Assembly (NCBI GenBank): GCA_024231375.1
Contig: JAAEQP010000044.1
Span: 1-6,931, forward strand
DNA from: a bacterium
GTDB lineage: Bacteria; Hydrogenedentota; Hydrogenedentia; Hydrogenedentiales; SLHB01
Reading direction: 5' to 3'
DNA length: 6,931 nt
In this document: one piece after another, positions 1-5,096 of the stretch
Layout: every line of letters begins with the position of its first letter
How positions within the stretch are numbered: the first letter of the stretch is position 1
The notes under the pieces: generated by a model
What the model saw: the letters and a program-made list of their open reading frames with translations, nothing else
What the model was told of the DNA's origin: nothing
Database searches by the model: none
Translations under genes and position numbers: made by a program

Positions 1-2
1 AA

Positions 3-557
3 CTCCGCGTCATCGACGTTCTCACCCAAGCCATGGTGTCCCGCGAAATGCAAGGCGCCATCACCCAAGACGGCGTCGTCATCGACGATCCCACACCCGA
101 ACCCAAGGCCAAGCCTTCGACCGACCCGGCCGTTGTCCCCGAAATGCCCGAACCGCCCAAACCGCGTCCTCGAAGGCTGAACCCCATGGTCGAACACCAA
201 GCCAAATGTTGGGACCGCCTACGCAAAGCCACCGACACCTTCGAGAAATCCTTCGGTGCCGCCCAAGAAGCCGCCAACAAGCCCGGCCGGTGGACCGAGA
301 TCCTCCAGAAGACCAAAGGCGTCATGGACGACGCCCTCGCCTACGAAAAGAAACGCCTCGCCAAACTCAAGAAGCAAGGCAAACTGCCCCCTCCCGGTCC
401 CGGCGACCCCATTCCGCCCGAACTCGTCGGAAAAGCCGGACCCTTCGGTCCCATCCCGCCCGCCATCCTCAAACTCGACGAACTCGAAGCCAAAGCCGCC
501 GCCGGCGACCTCGAAGCCCAAAAAGAACTCGATGAGATGCCCTGGCCACCCATCTGA
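3..557 (+). CDS. Unrecognised Pro/Lys/Ala-rich protein, 5'-truncated by the window edge
   Basis: The frame is open from the left edge: ten codons (LRVIDVLTQA) precede the first ATG at 33, so the gene most likely begins outside the window. About 184 residues are visible, ending at TGA 555-557. The visible part runs as a short helical segment, a proline-rich linker of about 35 residues (PTPEPKAKP, then PEMPEPPKPRPRR), a charged helical stretch (CWDRLRKATDTFEKSF to YEKKRLAKLKKQGK), a second proline/glycine linker (LPPPGPGDPIPPE), and an acidic helical tail (KLDELEAKAAAGDLEAQKEL) ending in MPWPPI. There is no signal peptide, membrane segment or catalytic motif. Every alanine codon is GCC, with many CTC and CCC codons, unlike the GCG-containing genes to the right. 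I do not recognise the family. The charged helices separated by Pro-rich linkers suggest a structural or DNA/protein-binding accessory protein, but that is a guess. An ATG start at 33 is possible but has no clear ribosome binding site. Confidence 0.6.
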   Translation, partial: LRVIDVLTQAMVSREMQGAITQDGVVIDDPTPEPKAKPSTDPAVVPEMPEPPKPRPRRLNPMVEHQAKCWDRLRKATDTFEKSFGAAQEAANKPGRWTEILQKTKGVMDDALAYEKKRLAKLKKQGKLPPPGPGDPIPPELVGKAGPFGPIPPAILKLDELEAKAAAGDLEAQKELDEMPWPPI

Positions 558-561
558 CCCA

Positions 562-608
562 CGGGGACATGTACCCACACGCCGCCCCGGCGCAACCACA
601 TGTCCCCG
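562..608. repeat. 11-bp inverted repeat with nested GC hairpin
   Basis: Left arm CGGGGACATGT (562-572) and right arm ACATGTCCCCG (598-608) are perfect reverse complements. The 25-bp interior contains a second hairpin, CGCC (580-583) with GGCG (589-592) around a 5-base loop. The element starts five bases after the stop of the left-hand gene. An outer GGGGAC arm around an inner GC hairpin resembles REP-type or small non-autonomous palindromic elements. It could also serve as a transcript-end structure. Nothing shows that it is mobile. Confidence 0.55.
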
Positions 609-617
609 AACCAAGAC

Positions 618-642
618 GGCCAACACGGAGGTCGGCCCTACC
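618..642 (-). repeat. 25-bp GGTAGGG hairpin repeat, unit 1 (minus strand)
   Basis: Read on the minus strand, this unit starts GGTAGGG, forms a 7-bp stem (GGCCGAC with GTTGGCC, one G-U pair) and has loop CTCCGT. The layout is the same as in the two plus-strand units at 691-715 and 725-749: five lead bases (GGTAG), a 7-base arm, a 6-base loop, a 7-base arm, 25 bases in all. The wobble pair is tolerated only when the minus strand is transcribed, which agrees with assigning the unit to that strand. Confidence 0.6.
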
Positions 643-690
643 GCGGCTCCAGTGATAATCGCAGAAGCTGCAAGAACGAAGCAGCGCTGT

Positions 691-715
691 GGTAGGGGCA
701 CGCTTCCGCGTGCCC
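691..715 (+). repeat. 25-bp GGTAGGG hairpin repeat, unit 2
   Basis: The unit begins GGTAG and then forms a perfect stem, GGGCACGC (696-703) with GCGTGCCC (708-715), around TTCC. Its length and stem/loop placement match units 1 and 3, while the stem sequence differs completely. Structure is therefore kept while sequence varies, as in REP-like families. Confidence 0.65.
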
Positions 716-724
716 AGGCTCCTC

Positions 725-749
725 GGTAGGGTCGCGCTCCGTCGCGACC
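725..749 (+). repeat. 25-bp GGTAGGG hairpin repeat, unit 3
   Basis: The unit begins GGTAG and continues with a perfect 7-bp stem, GGTCGCG (730-736) with CGCGACC (743-749), around loop CTCCGT. The loop is identical to that of unit 1. It lies nine bases after unit 2 in the same orientation, giving a 34-bp period. Confidence 0.65.
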
Positions 750-756
750 ATCTTCG

Positions 757-790
757 CCCTCTCCAACGGGAGAGGGTTGGGGTGAGGGTT
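757..790. repeat. Widespread CCCTCTCC hairpin repeat with GTGAGGG tail
   Basis: CCCTCTCC (757-764) pairs with GGAGAGGG (769-776) around AACG, followed by TTGGGGTGAGGGTT (777-790). From general knowledge, this hairpin-plus-tail is a very common intergenic repeat in many Gram-negative genomes. It is often seen as spurious protein text such as LTPTLSRWRGR or PSPQPSPVGEGE, and both appear when its minus strand is translated here. No function is established from this sequence. Confidence 0.7.
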
Positions 791-882
791 CTCTTCCAAG
801 TTGCGTATCCCCCCTCACAAGACACGAGCGACCGCGCATAAGCACGGCCGCCCGTAATGGTCACGCCTTTCTAATCCGCCCT

Positions 883-1920
883 CTACCGAGGCAACGCGTC
901 CGGCGGTTGGCTCGACAACTGAGCCAAAGCCTCGCGCGTACGCGCGATCTGTTCTTCGTCCACGATGAGGTACCGGTGCGGTCCGTCCGCGGCGGGCGCA
1001 AACACGGACTTGCCCTTCTCGTTCACGGTTACCCGTCCGGGTTCGGACAGGTCGAAGTACCCGCGATCCGGCCGAACGGCCCACAACACACTGGTAAGGT
1101 CCCACGTGGGCCGCTCATGAGGCGTGGGCATATACAACTGATACGACTCGGCCAGAATGTGATGGTCCACATATGCGTAATCGCGGTCGATGCTGGCGGC
1201 GGGATACCTGATTGCCTTGCCGATCTCGAATCCGCTGTACACGATGGGCGTGGGCCAATCCGCGGCGAGTTTCTGAGCGGCCGGGATGTCCTTCACCACG
1301 TTATACTCACGATGCTCTTTGCCGTCGATGAGTGCAAAGGCGCCCGCCATAACGGACAACACCGAAACCTTCTTCGCTACCAACGCGCGGCCGTCCAGGT
1401 CGGAATGGGCGTCCGCCTTGGACTCCAGCAACCGCGCCAGATTCGTCGAGAATCCCACCTGTGCGATGGCCACCGAGTTATCCGGCTGGGCCGCCAACGC
1501 CTTGCGCAACACCTCCACCGCTTCGGGCGCGTCTTTCCCGCTCATCAGATCGTGGGGGTAACGCAGCGTGCCATCGTCCTTGGTGTCCGCCAACACCGTG
1601 AACTTGCTCTGCTGCGGCGTGGGTCCCGGACGGCACACGCCGATGGGGACACCGGGACGGCCGTAGAACGTGTTCACCGCATCGATATACGCCGCGCACT
1701 GGTCATGGTCTTTGGTGATGGTGACGGCGAGCAGTTCGCATTCGCCCCGGCTCTGCAAGGCATGAATCACACCGAGCGCCAAGGCGTCGTCCACGTCGTT
1801 GCCCATGTCCGTGTCGAAAATGAAGCGCACGGGCCGCTCGGGCGGCGCGGCCAAGTCCTGGGCGGCGGCCCCCGCGGCCGCGGTCGAAAGCAAACACATC
1901 AAACCGGTGTAGCGAAGCAT
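883..1920 (-). CDS. Exported nucleoside hydrolase (inosine/uridine-preferring family)
   Basis: 345 residues. The family hydrolyses the N-glycosidic bond of ribonucleosides to a base plus ribose, using a bound calcium ion. Residues 1-20 form a Sec signal peptide (hydrophobic GLMCLLSTAAAG, likely cleavage at AAA|QD), so it should act in the periplasm. The N-terminal aspartate cluster FDTDMGNDVDDALAL (35-49) is the family signature. QVGFSTNLARLL (154-165) matches the usual G-x-x-TNLA segment, SVMAGAF (189-195) the usual MGGAF strand, and EYNVVKDIPAAQ (205-216) the EFN...DPEAA substrate loop. WDLTSVLWAV (273-282) carries the late metal-binding Asp274, with Trp where many members have His. The start is well supported: AGGAG at 1928-1932, seven bases before ATG. 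A strong promoter lies upstream at 1980-2008. It is divergent from the oxidoreductase genes, which fits release of ribose outside the cytoplasm. Substrate preference is unknown. Confidence 0.9.
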   Translation of the reverse strand: MLRYTGLMCLLSTAAAGAAAQDLAAPPERPVRFIFDTDMGNDVDDALALGVIHALQSRGECELLAVTITKDHDQCAAYIDAVNTFYGRPGVPIGVCRPGPTPQQSKFTVLADTKDDGTLRYPHDLMSGKDAPEAVEVLRKALAAQPDNSVAIAQVGFSTNLARLLESKADAHSDLDGRALVAKKVSVLSVMAGAFALIDGKEHREYNVVKDIPAAQKLAADWPTPIVYSGFEIGKAIRYPAASIDRDYAYVDHHILAESYQLYMPTPHERPTWDLTSVLWAVRPDRGYFDLSEPGRVTVNEKGKSVFAPAADGPHRYLIVDEEQIARTREALAQLSSQPPDALPR

Positions 1921-1979
1921 TCGTCAACTCCTCCCTTGCATCGTGAGACCCAAGCTCGTCCCCGTGTCGAATCGAAGCA

Positions 1980-2008
1980 ATTAGACGGGTTGTGGGCACC
2001 CATGTCAA
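1980..2008 (-). promoter_or_regulatory. Sigma70-type promoter for the nucleoside hydrolase
   Basis: On the minus strand, TTGACA (2003-2008) is a perfect -35 hexamer and TCTAAT (1980-1985) a five-of-six -10 hexamer, separated by exactly 17 bp. Transcription would start near 1973 and leave a leader of roughly 50 bases before the ATG at 1920. The -35 overlaps one copy of a 10-bp direct repeat (GTCAACTCCT on plus, 2004-2013) whose other copy (1923-1932) contains the ribosome binding site. Confidence 0.65.
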
Positions 2009-2051
2009 CTCCTGCCCAGAGACCAAATCGGTCCGTCGCGAGTCTCAGCCA

Positions 2052-2086
2052 AGCGCAAATCCATGCAACCTGCAACAATTTGCGCT
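2052..2086. promoter_or_regulatory. Candidate operator: 9-bp perfect inverted repeat
   Basis: AGCGCAAAT (2052-2060) and ATTTGCGCT (2078-2086) are perfect reverse complements, 17 bp apart. The spacer carries a direct repeat of TGCAAC (2064-2069 and 2071-2076). The right arm touches the -10-like TATTCT at 2086-2091. Centre-to-centre spacing of the arms is about 26 bp, which would suit a multi-site operator or a hairpin better than one dimer on a compact site. Its position between the divergent genes suggests control of the rightward operon. The regulator is not in this window. Confidence 0.4.
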
Positions 2087-2180
2087 ATTCTGTGCGTCAT
2101 GCCACCTTCACTCGAAGACATTGCCGCCGCGGACCCGATTGCGAAGTGATGGTTGATACGACATTGGTGGAAGGCGAATC

Positions 2181-2201
2181 CGTGTCCCGCCTCGGGACGT
2201 G
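2181..2201 (+). promoter_or_regulatory. Leader hairpin upstream of the first oxidoreductase
   Basis: GTCCCG (2184-2189) pairs with CGGGAC (2193-2198) around CCT, and two wobble pairs plus a C-G pair extend the stem to nine. It ends about 15 bases before the AGGAG at 2217-2221. It may shield or stabilise the leader. No T-run follows, so it is not an obvious attenuator. Confidence 0.35.
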
Positions 2202-2228
2202 AGAACCCACGATTAGAGGAGTTGTGCC

Positions 2229-3512
2229 ATGGACCGCCGATCGTTCTTGAAGGGATTGGGGACAACGGCCGCGGGATTGGCGGCTACGCGGATGGCGCCC
2301 GCGTCGGCTGCCGGGGCGAATGAAGGACTGACCATCGGCGTCATGGGCGGGTCGCGCGGCGTGCTGGTGGGCCGCGAGTTTGTGGCGCAAGGCGCGCGCG
2401 TTGCTTACGCGTGCGATCCGGACGAAGCGCGCATGAACAAGGCCAAAGAGGTGCTGAACGCGGACAAGGCCGTGACGGACTTCCGCCGCATCCTCGAAGA
2501 CCCGGCCGTGGACGCGGTGATTGTCGCCACGCCGGACCATTGGCACGGTCCTGCGGCAATCCTGGCGTGCGAAGCGGGCAAGCACGTGTATGTTGAGAAG
2601 CCTGCCAGTCACAACATCTGGGAAGGACGCCTGATGGTCGAAGCCGCGCGCCGCACCAAGCGCGTGATGCAGGTGGGGTCGCAGAGCCGGAGCACCACGG
2701 TGTTGGCGAACGGCATCCAGGCCATCCAGGAGGGCGCCATCGGCGAGATACTCACAGCCAAGGCCTGGAACAGCCAGCGGCGCGGATCCATCGGACACGA
2801 GAAACCCTGCGACCCGCCGGCCGGGTTCGACTACGATCTGTGGGTAGGGCCTGCTGCCATGCGCCCCTACCAGAAGAACTGTCACCACTACACATGGCAT
2901 TGGTGGTACGACTTCGGCACGGGCGACGCAGGCAACGACGGCGTCCACGAGTTGGACATCGCCTTGTGGGGAATGGGATTGGAGACGCACCCGTCGCGCG
3001 TCTCGGGCTACGGCGCCAAAATGTTCCACGACGACGACCAGCAATTCCCCGACACCCAGTACGTGACCTTCGAGTATCCGGCTGAAGATGGCAAGAAGCC
3101 CCGGCTGATCGTCTACGAGCACCGCATCTGGTCGCCCTATGTGCAGGAAGGACACGAGAACGGGAACGTCTTCTACGGCACCGAGGGGTACATGGTCCTG
3201 GCCAAAGGCGGCGGCTGGAAGCTGTTTGGCCCGAAGAACGAGTTCATCAAAGGCGAGGAAGGCAAGTATTCGGTCCCGGAACACGTCACTGATTTTCTGG
3301 AAGCGATCCGCACGGGATCGACCCCCAAGGCCGACATCGAGATCGGTCATCGGTCGGCGGCCCTGGCACATTTCAGCAACATCCTGGCCCGGTCGGGCCG
3401 GGGCAGCCTCGATTTCGACCCGAAGACGGAACGGTTCACGGACGAGACTATGAATACCTGCGTTGGTCGCACGTACCGCGAAGGACACTGGGCCGTACCC
3501 GCGGGGGTGTAG
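2229..3512 (+). CDS. Tat-exported Gfo/Idh/MocA family oxidoreductase (first copy)
   Basis: 427 residues. The family oxidises or reduces sugars, inositols and related polyols using NAD(P). MDRRSFLK (1-8) followed by a weakly hydrophobic stretch and a likely cleavage near ASA (25-27) is a Tat signal. The Rossmann domain follows, with TIGVMGGSRG (35-44), the strand AVIVATPDHWHG (96-107), and the conserved VEKPASH (122-128), where Lys124 is the family's usual catalytic lysine. DYDLWVGPA (201-209) opens the substrate half, and GNDGVHELD (235-243) carries the Asp/His pair (Asp237, His240) typical of the active site. The end, TYREGHW (415-421), resembles the end of the next gene's product. The start is fixed by AGGAG at 2217-2221, seven bases upstream. 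It is the first gene of the rightward operon; the next start is 61 bases past its stop. The cofactor would have to fold in before Tat export. Substrate unknown. Confidence 0.92.
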   Translation: MDRRSFLKGLGTTAAGLAATRMAPASAAGANEGLTIGVMGGSRGVLVGREFVAQGARVAYACDPDEARMNKAKEVLNADKAVTDFRRILEDPAVDAVIVATPDHWHGPAAILACEAGKHVYVEKPASHNIWEGRLMVEAARRTKRVMQVGSQSRSTTVLANGIQAIQEGAIGEILTAKAWNSQRRGSIGHEKPCDPPAGFDYDLWVGPAAMRPYQKNCHHYTWHWWYDFGTGDAGNDGVHELDIALWGMGLETHPSRVSGYGAKMFHDDDQQFPDTQYVTFEYPAEDGKKPRLIVYEHRIWSPYVQEGHENGNVFYGTEGYMVLAKGGGWKLFGPKNEFIKGEEGKYSVPEHVTDFLEAIRTGSTPKADIEIGHRSAALAHFSNILARSGRGSLDFDPKTERFTDETMNTCVGRTYREGHWAVPAGV

Positions 3513-3573
3513 GGGAAGGTCCGGCGCAACGAACACCATCAGATCACGCAAAGGCAACAGGGAGATTGTAGCA

Positions 3574-4932
3574 ATGTCGCAGCAGCAAGACCGGGGGATG
3601 AGTCGCAGAACCTTTGTGGGCGGAGCAATGGCGGCCGCGGGCGCGCCCTTCATGATCGCGCCACGCCACGTCGTCGCGGGCGCCGAGGAAGCGCCACCCA
3701 GCGAGAAACTGAATATCGGCGCCATCGGCATCGGCGGCGTGGGCGCGCGCAACCTGGGGAATCTCGCCAAGGAGAACATCGCCGCCTTGTGCGACCTGGA
3801 CGCGAAGTACTCCGAGGCGGTGTTCGCCTCGTTTCCGGAGGCGCGCCGGTACACGGACTACCGCGAAATGCTGGCCAATGACGACCTGGACGGCGTGGTC
3901 ATTGCCACGCCCGACCATACGCACGCGGTGATTGCCATGGCGGCGTTGAAGGCAGGCAAGCACGTGTTCTGCCAGAAGCCGCTGACCCACACCATCTACG
4001 AAGCGCGGACCCTGGCCGCGGCCGCCAAGAAGAGCGGCCTGGTTACGCAGATGGGCATCCAGGGCCATGCGGGCGACGGCACGCGCCGGGTATGCGAATG
4101 GATTGCGGCGGGCGCCATCGGCGAAGTGCGCGAGGTGGAAGCCTTCTGCACCGACTCCTACTACCCCTGGGGCCACGCCACGTGGAGTCCCAAGATTGGC
4201 GCACGACCGACGGACACGCCGCCCGTGCCCGAAGGCATGGATTGGGATCTCTGGATCGGACCCGCGCCCATGCGGCCGTACCACCCCTGCTACCATCCCC
4301 GTGCCTGGCGCGCGTACCAGGACTTCGGATCGGGGTGGATGTCGGATCGTGGCGTACATACGCTCGACCCGGTGGTGTGGGCGCTGGGCTTGGGCCAGCC
4401 CACGCGCGTAGACGCGACCTGCACCGGCGTAACGGATGAGATGCATCCCGTGTCGGCGGTGGTGCGGTTCGAGTTCCCGGCCAGGGGCGACAAGCCGCCG
4501 GTGACGGTGACGTGGTACACGGGCCTGCGGCCCCCGCGTCCGAGGGAAGTACCGGCTGGCGAGCCCATCGGCGACAGGACGGGCGGCATCCTGTTCAAGG
4601 GCAGCGACGGACTGTTGACCTGCAACACCTACGGCGACCGGCCGCGCCTGTTGCCCGCAGCCAAGATGGAGGCGTTCGCGCCACCGGAACCCGCCATGGA
4701 ACGTGCTCACGGCACCATCGAGGAAGACTGGGTGTACGCCATCAAGAACGGGACCAAGGCGTGTGCGGACTTCTCGTACGGCGGTCCGTTGACCGAGGTC
4801 TGCGCGGTGGGCAACATCGCGAAACGGTACAACGCCACCATCGAATGGGACGCCAAGAACATGAAGGTCACCAACAACGAAGAAGCGAACCAGTACGTGC
4901 GGAAACAGTACCGGGAAGGCTGGACGCTCTAG
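3574..4932 (+). CDS. Tat-exported Gfo/Idh/MocA family oxidoreductase (second copy)
   Basis: 452 residues from the chosen ATG, which has GGAG at 3561-3564, nine bases upstream. The open frame reaches back to 3463, but that would overlap the previous gene and bury the Tat signal. Starting at the ATG at 3598 would leave MSRRTF at the very N-terminus but has a poorer site. Residues 9-37 form a Tat signal (MSRRTFVGG, ending near AGA). The Rossmann domain shows IGAIGIGGVGARN (48-60), VIATPDHTH (109-117) and FCQKPLTH (132-139), where Gln replaces the usual Glu beside Lys135. DWDLWIGPAPMRPY (223-236) and SDRGVHTLD (257-265) mark the C-terminal substrate domain, with Asp258 and His262 as likely active-site residues. 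It ends in QYREGWTL. It is clearly a different subgroup from the first copy rather than a recent duplicate. Both belong to the exported type common in planctomycete-like genomes. It may oxidise a different position or act in series with the first copy. Confidence 0.92.
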   Translation: MSQQQDRGMSRRTFVGGAMAAAGAPFMIAPRHVVAGAEEAPPSEKLNIGAIGIGGVGARNLGNLAKENIAALCDLDAKYSEAVFASFPEARRYTDYREMLANDDLDGVVIATPDHTHAVIAMAALKAGKHVFCQKPLTHTIYEARTLAAAAKKSGLVTQMGIQGHAGDGTRRVCEWIAAGAIGEVREVEAFCTDSYYPWGHATWSPKIGARPTDTPPVPEGMDWDLWIGPAPMRPYHPCYHPRAWRAYQDFGSGWMSDRGVHTLDPVVWALGLGQPTRVDATCTGVTDEMHPVSAVVRFEFPARGDKPPVTVTWYTGLRPPRPREVPAGEPIGDRTGGILFKGSDGLLTCNTYGDRPRLLPAAKMEAFAPPEPAMERAHGTIEEDWVYAIKNGTKACADFSYGGPLTEVCAVGNIAKRYNATIEWDAKNMKVTNNEEANQYVRKQYREGWTL

Positions 4933-4987
4933 AGGTGTGGGCAATTCAGATGCAACGCTATCACCTTCGAGAGAGTAGGAAAGCGAA

Positions 4988-5056
4988 GCAAGAACGGGAC
5001 TGACGCAAGCGGAGTCCGCCGCAGGCGGGCGAAGACGGGTCTGTCCCTTTTCTTGC
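4988..5056. repeat. Imperfect long inverted repeat with GC-rich core
   Basis: The left arm 4988-5004 (GCAAGAACGGGACTGAC) is an imperfect reverse complement of the right arm 5039-5056 (GTCTGTCCCTTTTCTTGC), with one mismatch and a small bulge. The core carries competing hairpins: GCGG/CCGC (5009-5012 with 5016-5019) and CCGCC/GGCGG (5016-5020 with 5024-5028). It occupies most of the 164-bp gap between the second oxidoreductase and the PfpI-like gene. The AAAAGGGACAGACCC text on the minus strand resembles palindromic repeats common in environmental genomes. It may be a REP/MITE-like insertion or may fold into a transcript-processing structure that splits the operon. Confidence 0.5.
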
Positions 5057-5096
5057 GGAGCGTACCCGATTAGTCCAGGTGAATGGGGATTCGAAC

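Larger units (their letters stand above)
558..882. other. Gene-free, repeat-rich intergenic island
   Basis: These 325 bases lie between two convergent genes (stop at 557 on plus, stop at 883 on minus). I see no credible gene here. The open frames that cross it encode low-complexity Arg/Pro/Ser-rich peptides created by the repeats. It holds five separate palindromic elements, listed individually: 562-608, 618-642, 691-715, 725-749 and 757-790. Between about 791 and 882 I see nothing recognisable. No hairpin here is followed by a T-run, so a standard intrinsic terminator is not evident, although the stacked hairpins could end or stabilise transcripts from both sides. Confidence 0.7.
1921..2228. 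other. Divergent intergenic control region
   Basis: This 308-bp region separates the leftward nucleoside hydrolase from the rightward oxidoreductase operon. It holds a leftward sigma70-type promoter (1980-2008), a 9-bp inverted repeat (2052-2086) and a hairpin in the rightward leader (2181-2201). Two tiny overlapping frames occur at 2099-2149 and 2149-2202 (16 and 17 residues, joined at TGATG). I do not call them genes. I found no convincing rightward -35/-10 pair; TATTCT at 2086-2091 is the best -10-like match. Confidence 0.7.

Noticed and set aside
618..749. CRISPR array
   Set aside because: The units are palindromes with variable stems and mixed orientation, and there are no equal-length spacers between identical repeats.
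219..864. Minus-strand frames of 131 and 208 residues over the repeat island
   Set aside because: They contain the repeat-derived LTPTLS and PSPQPSP text and overlap the left gene antisense.
1899..2003. Minus-strand 34-codon upstream frame with AGGAG before ATG 2003, overlapping the hydrolase start
   Set aside because: It would start upstream of the predicted transcription start near 1973, so it should not be in the main transcript; the peptide has no recognisable features.
907..2202. 431-residue plus-strand open frame opposite the nucleoside hydrolase
   Set aside because: It runs antisense through the recognised hydrolase and its promoter; the composition is typical of a shadow frame.
2099..2202. 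Two overlapping mini-frames (16 and 17 residues, joined by TGATG) in the leader of the oxidoreductase operon
   Set aside because: There is no ribosome binding site before the first and no recognisable leader-peptide composition; such short frames are expected by chance.
3463..3573. N-terminal extension of the second oxidoreductase back to an ATG at 3463
   Set aside because: It overlaps the previous gene, has no ribosome binding site there, and would place the Tat motif near residue 48.
2097..3854. 585-residue minus-strand open frame opposite the first oxidoreductase and the start of the second
   Set aside because: It is a shadow of high-GC coding on the plus strand; its translation is Arg/Val/His-rich with no family motif, and the plus-strand frames are unambiguous.
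3544..4944. 466-residue minus-strand open frame opposite the second oxidoreductase
   Set aside because: It is the antisense of a clear Gfo/Idh/MocA gene, with low-complexity Arg/His/Gly content and no credible start site.
4951..5003. Short plus-strand frame after the second oxidoreductase (MQRYHLRESRKAKQERD)
   Set aside because: It lacks a ribosome binding site and runs into the arm of the inverted repeat.
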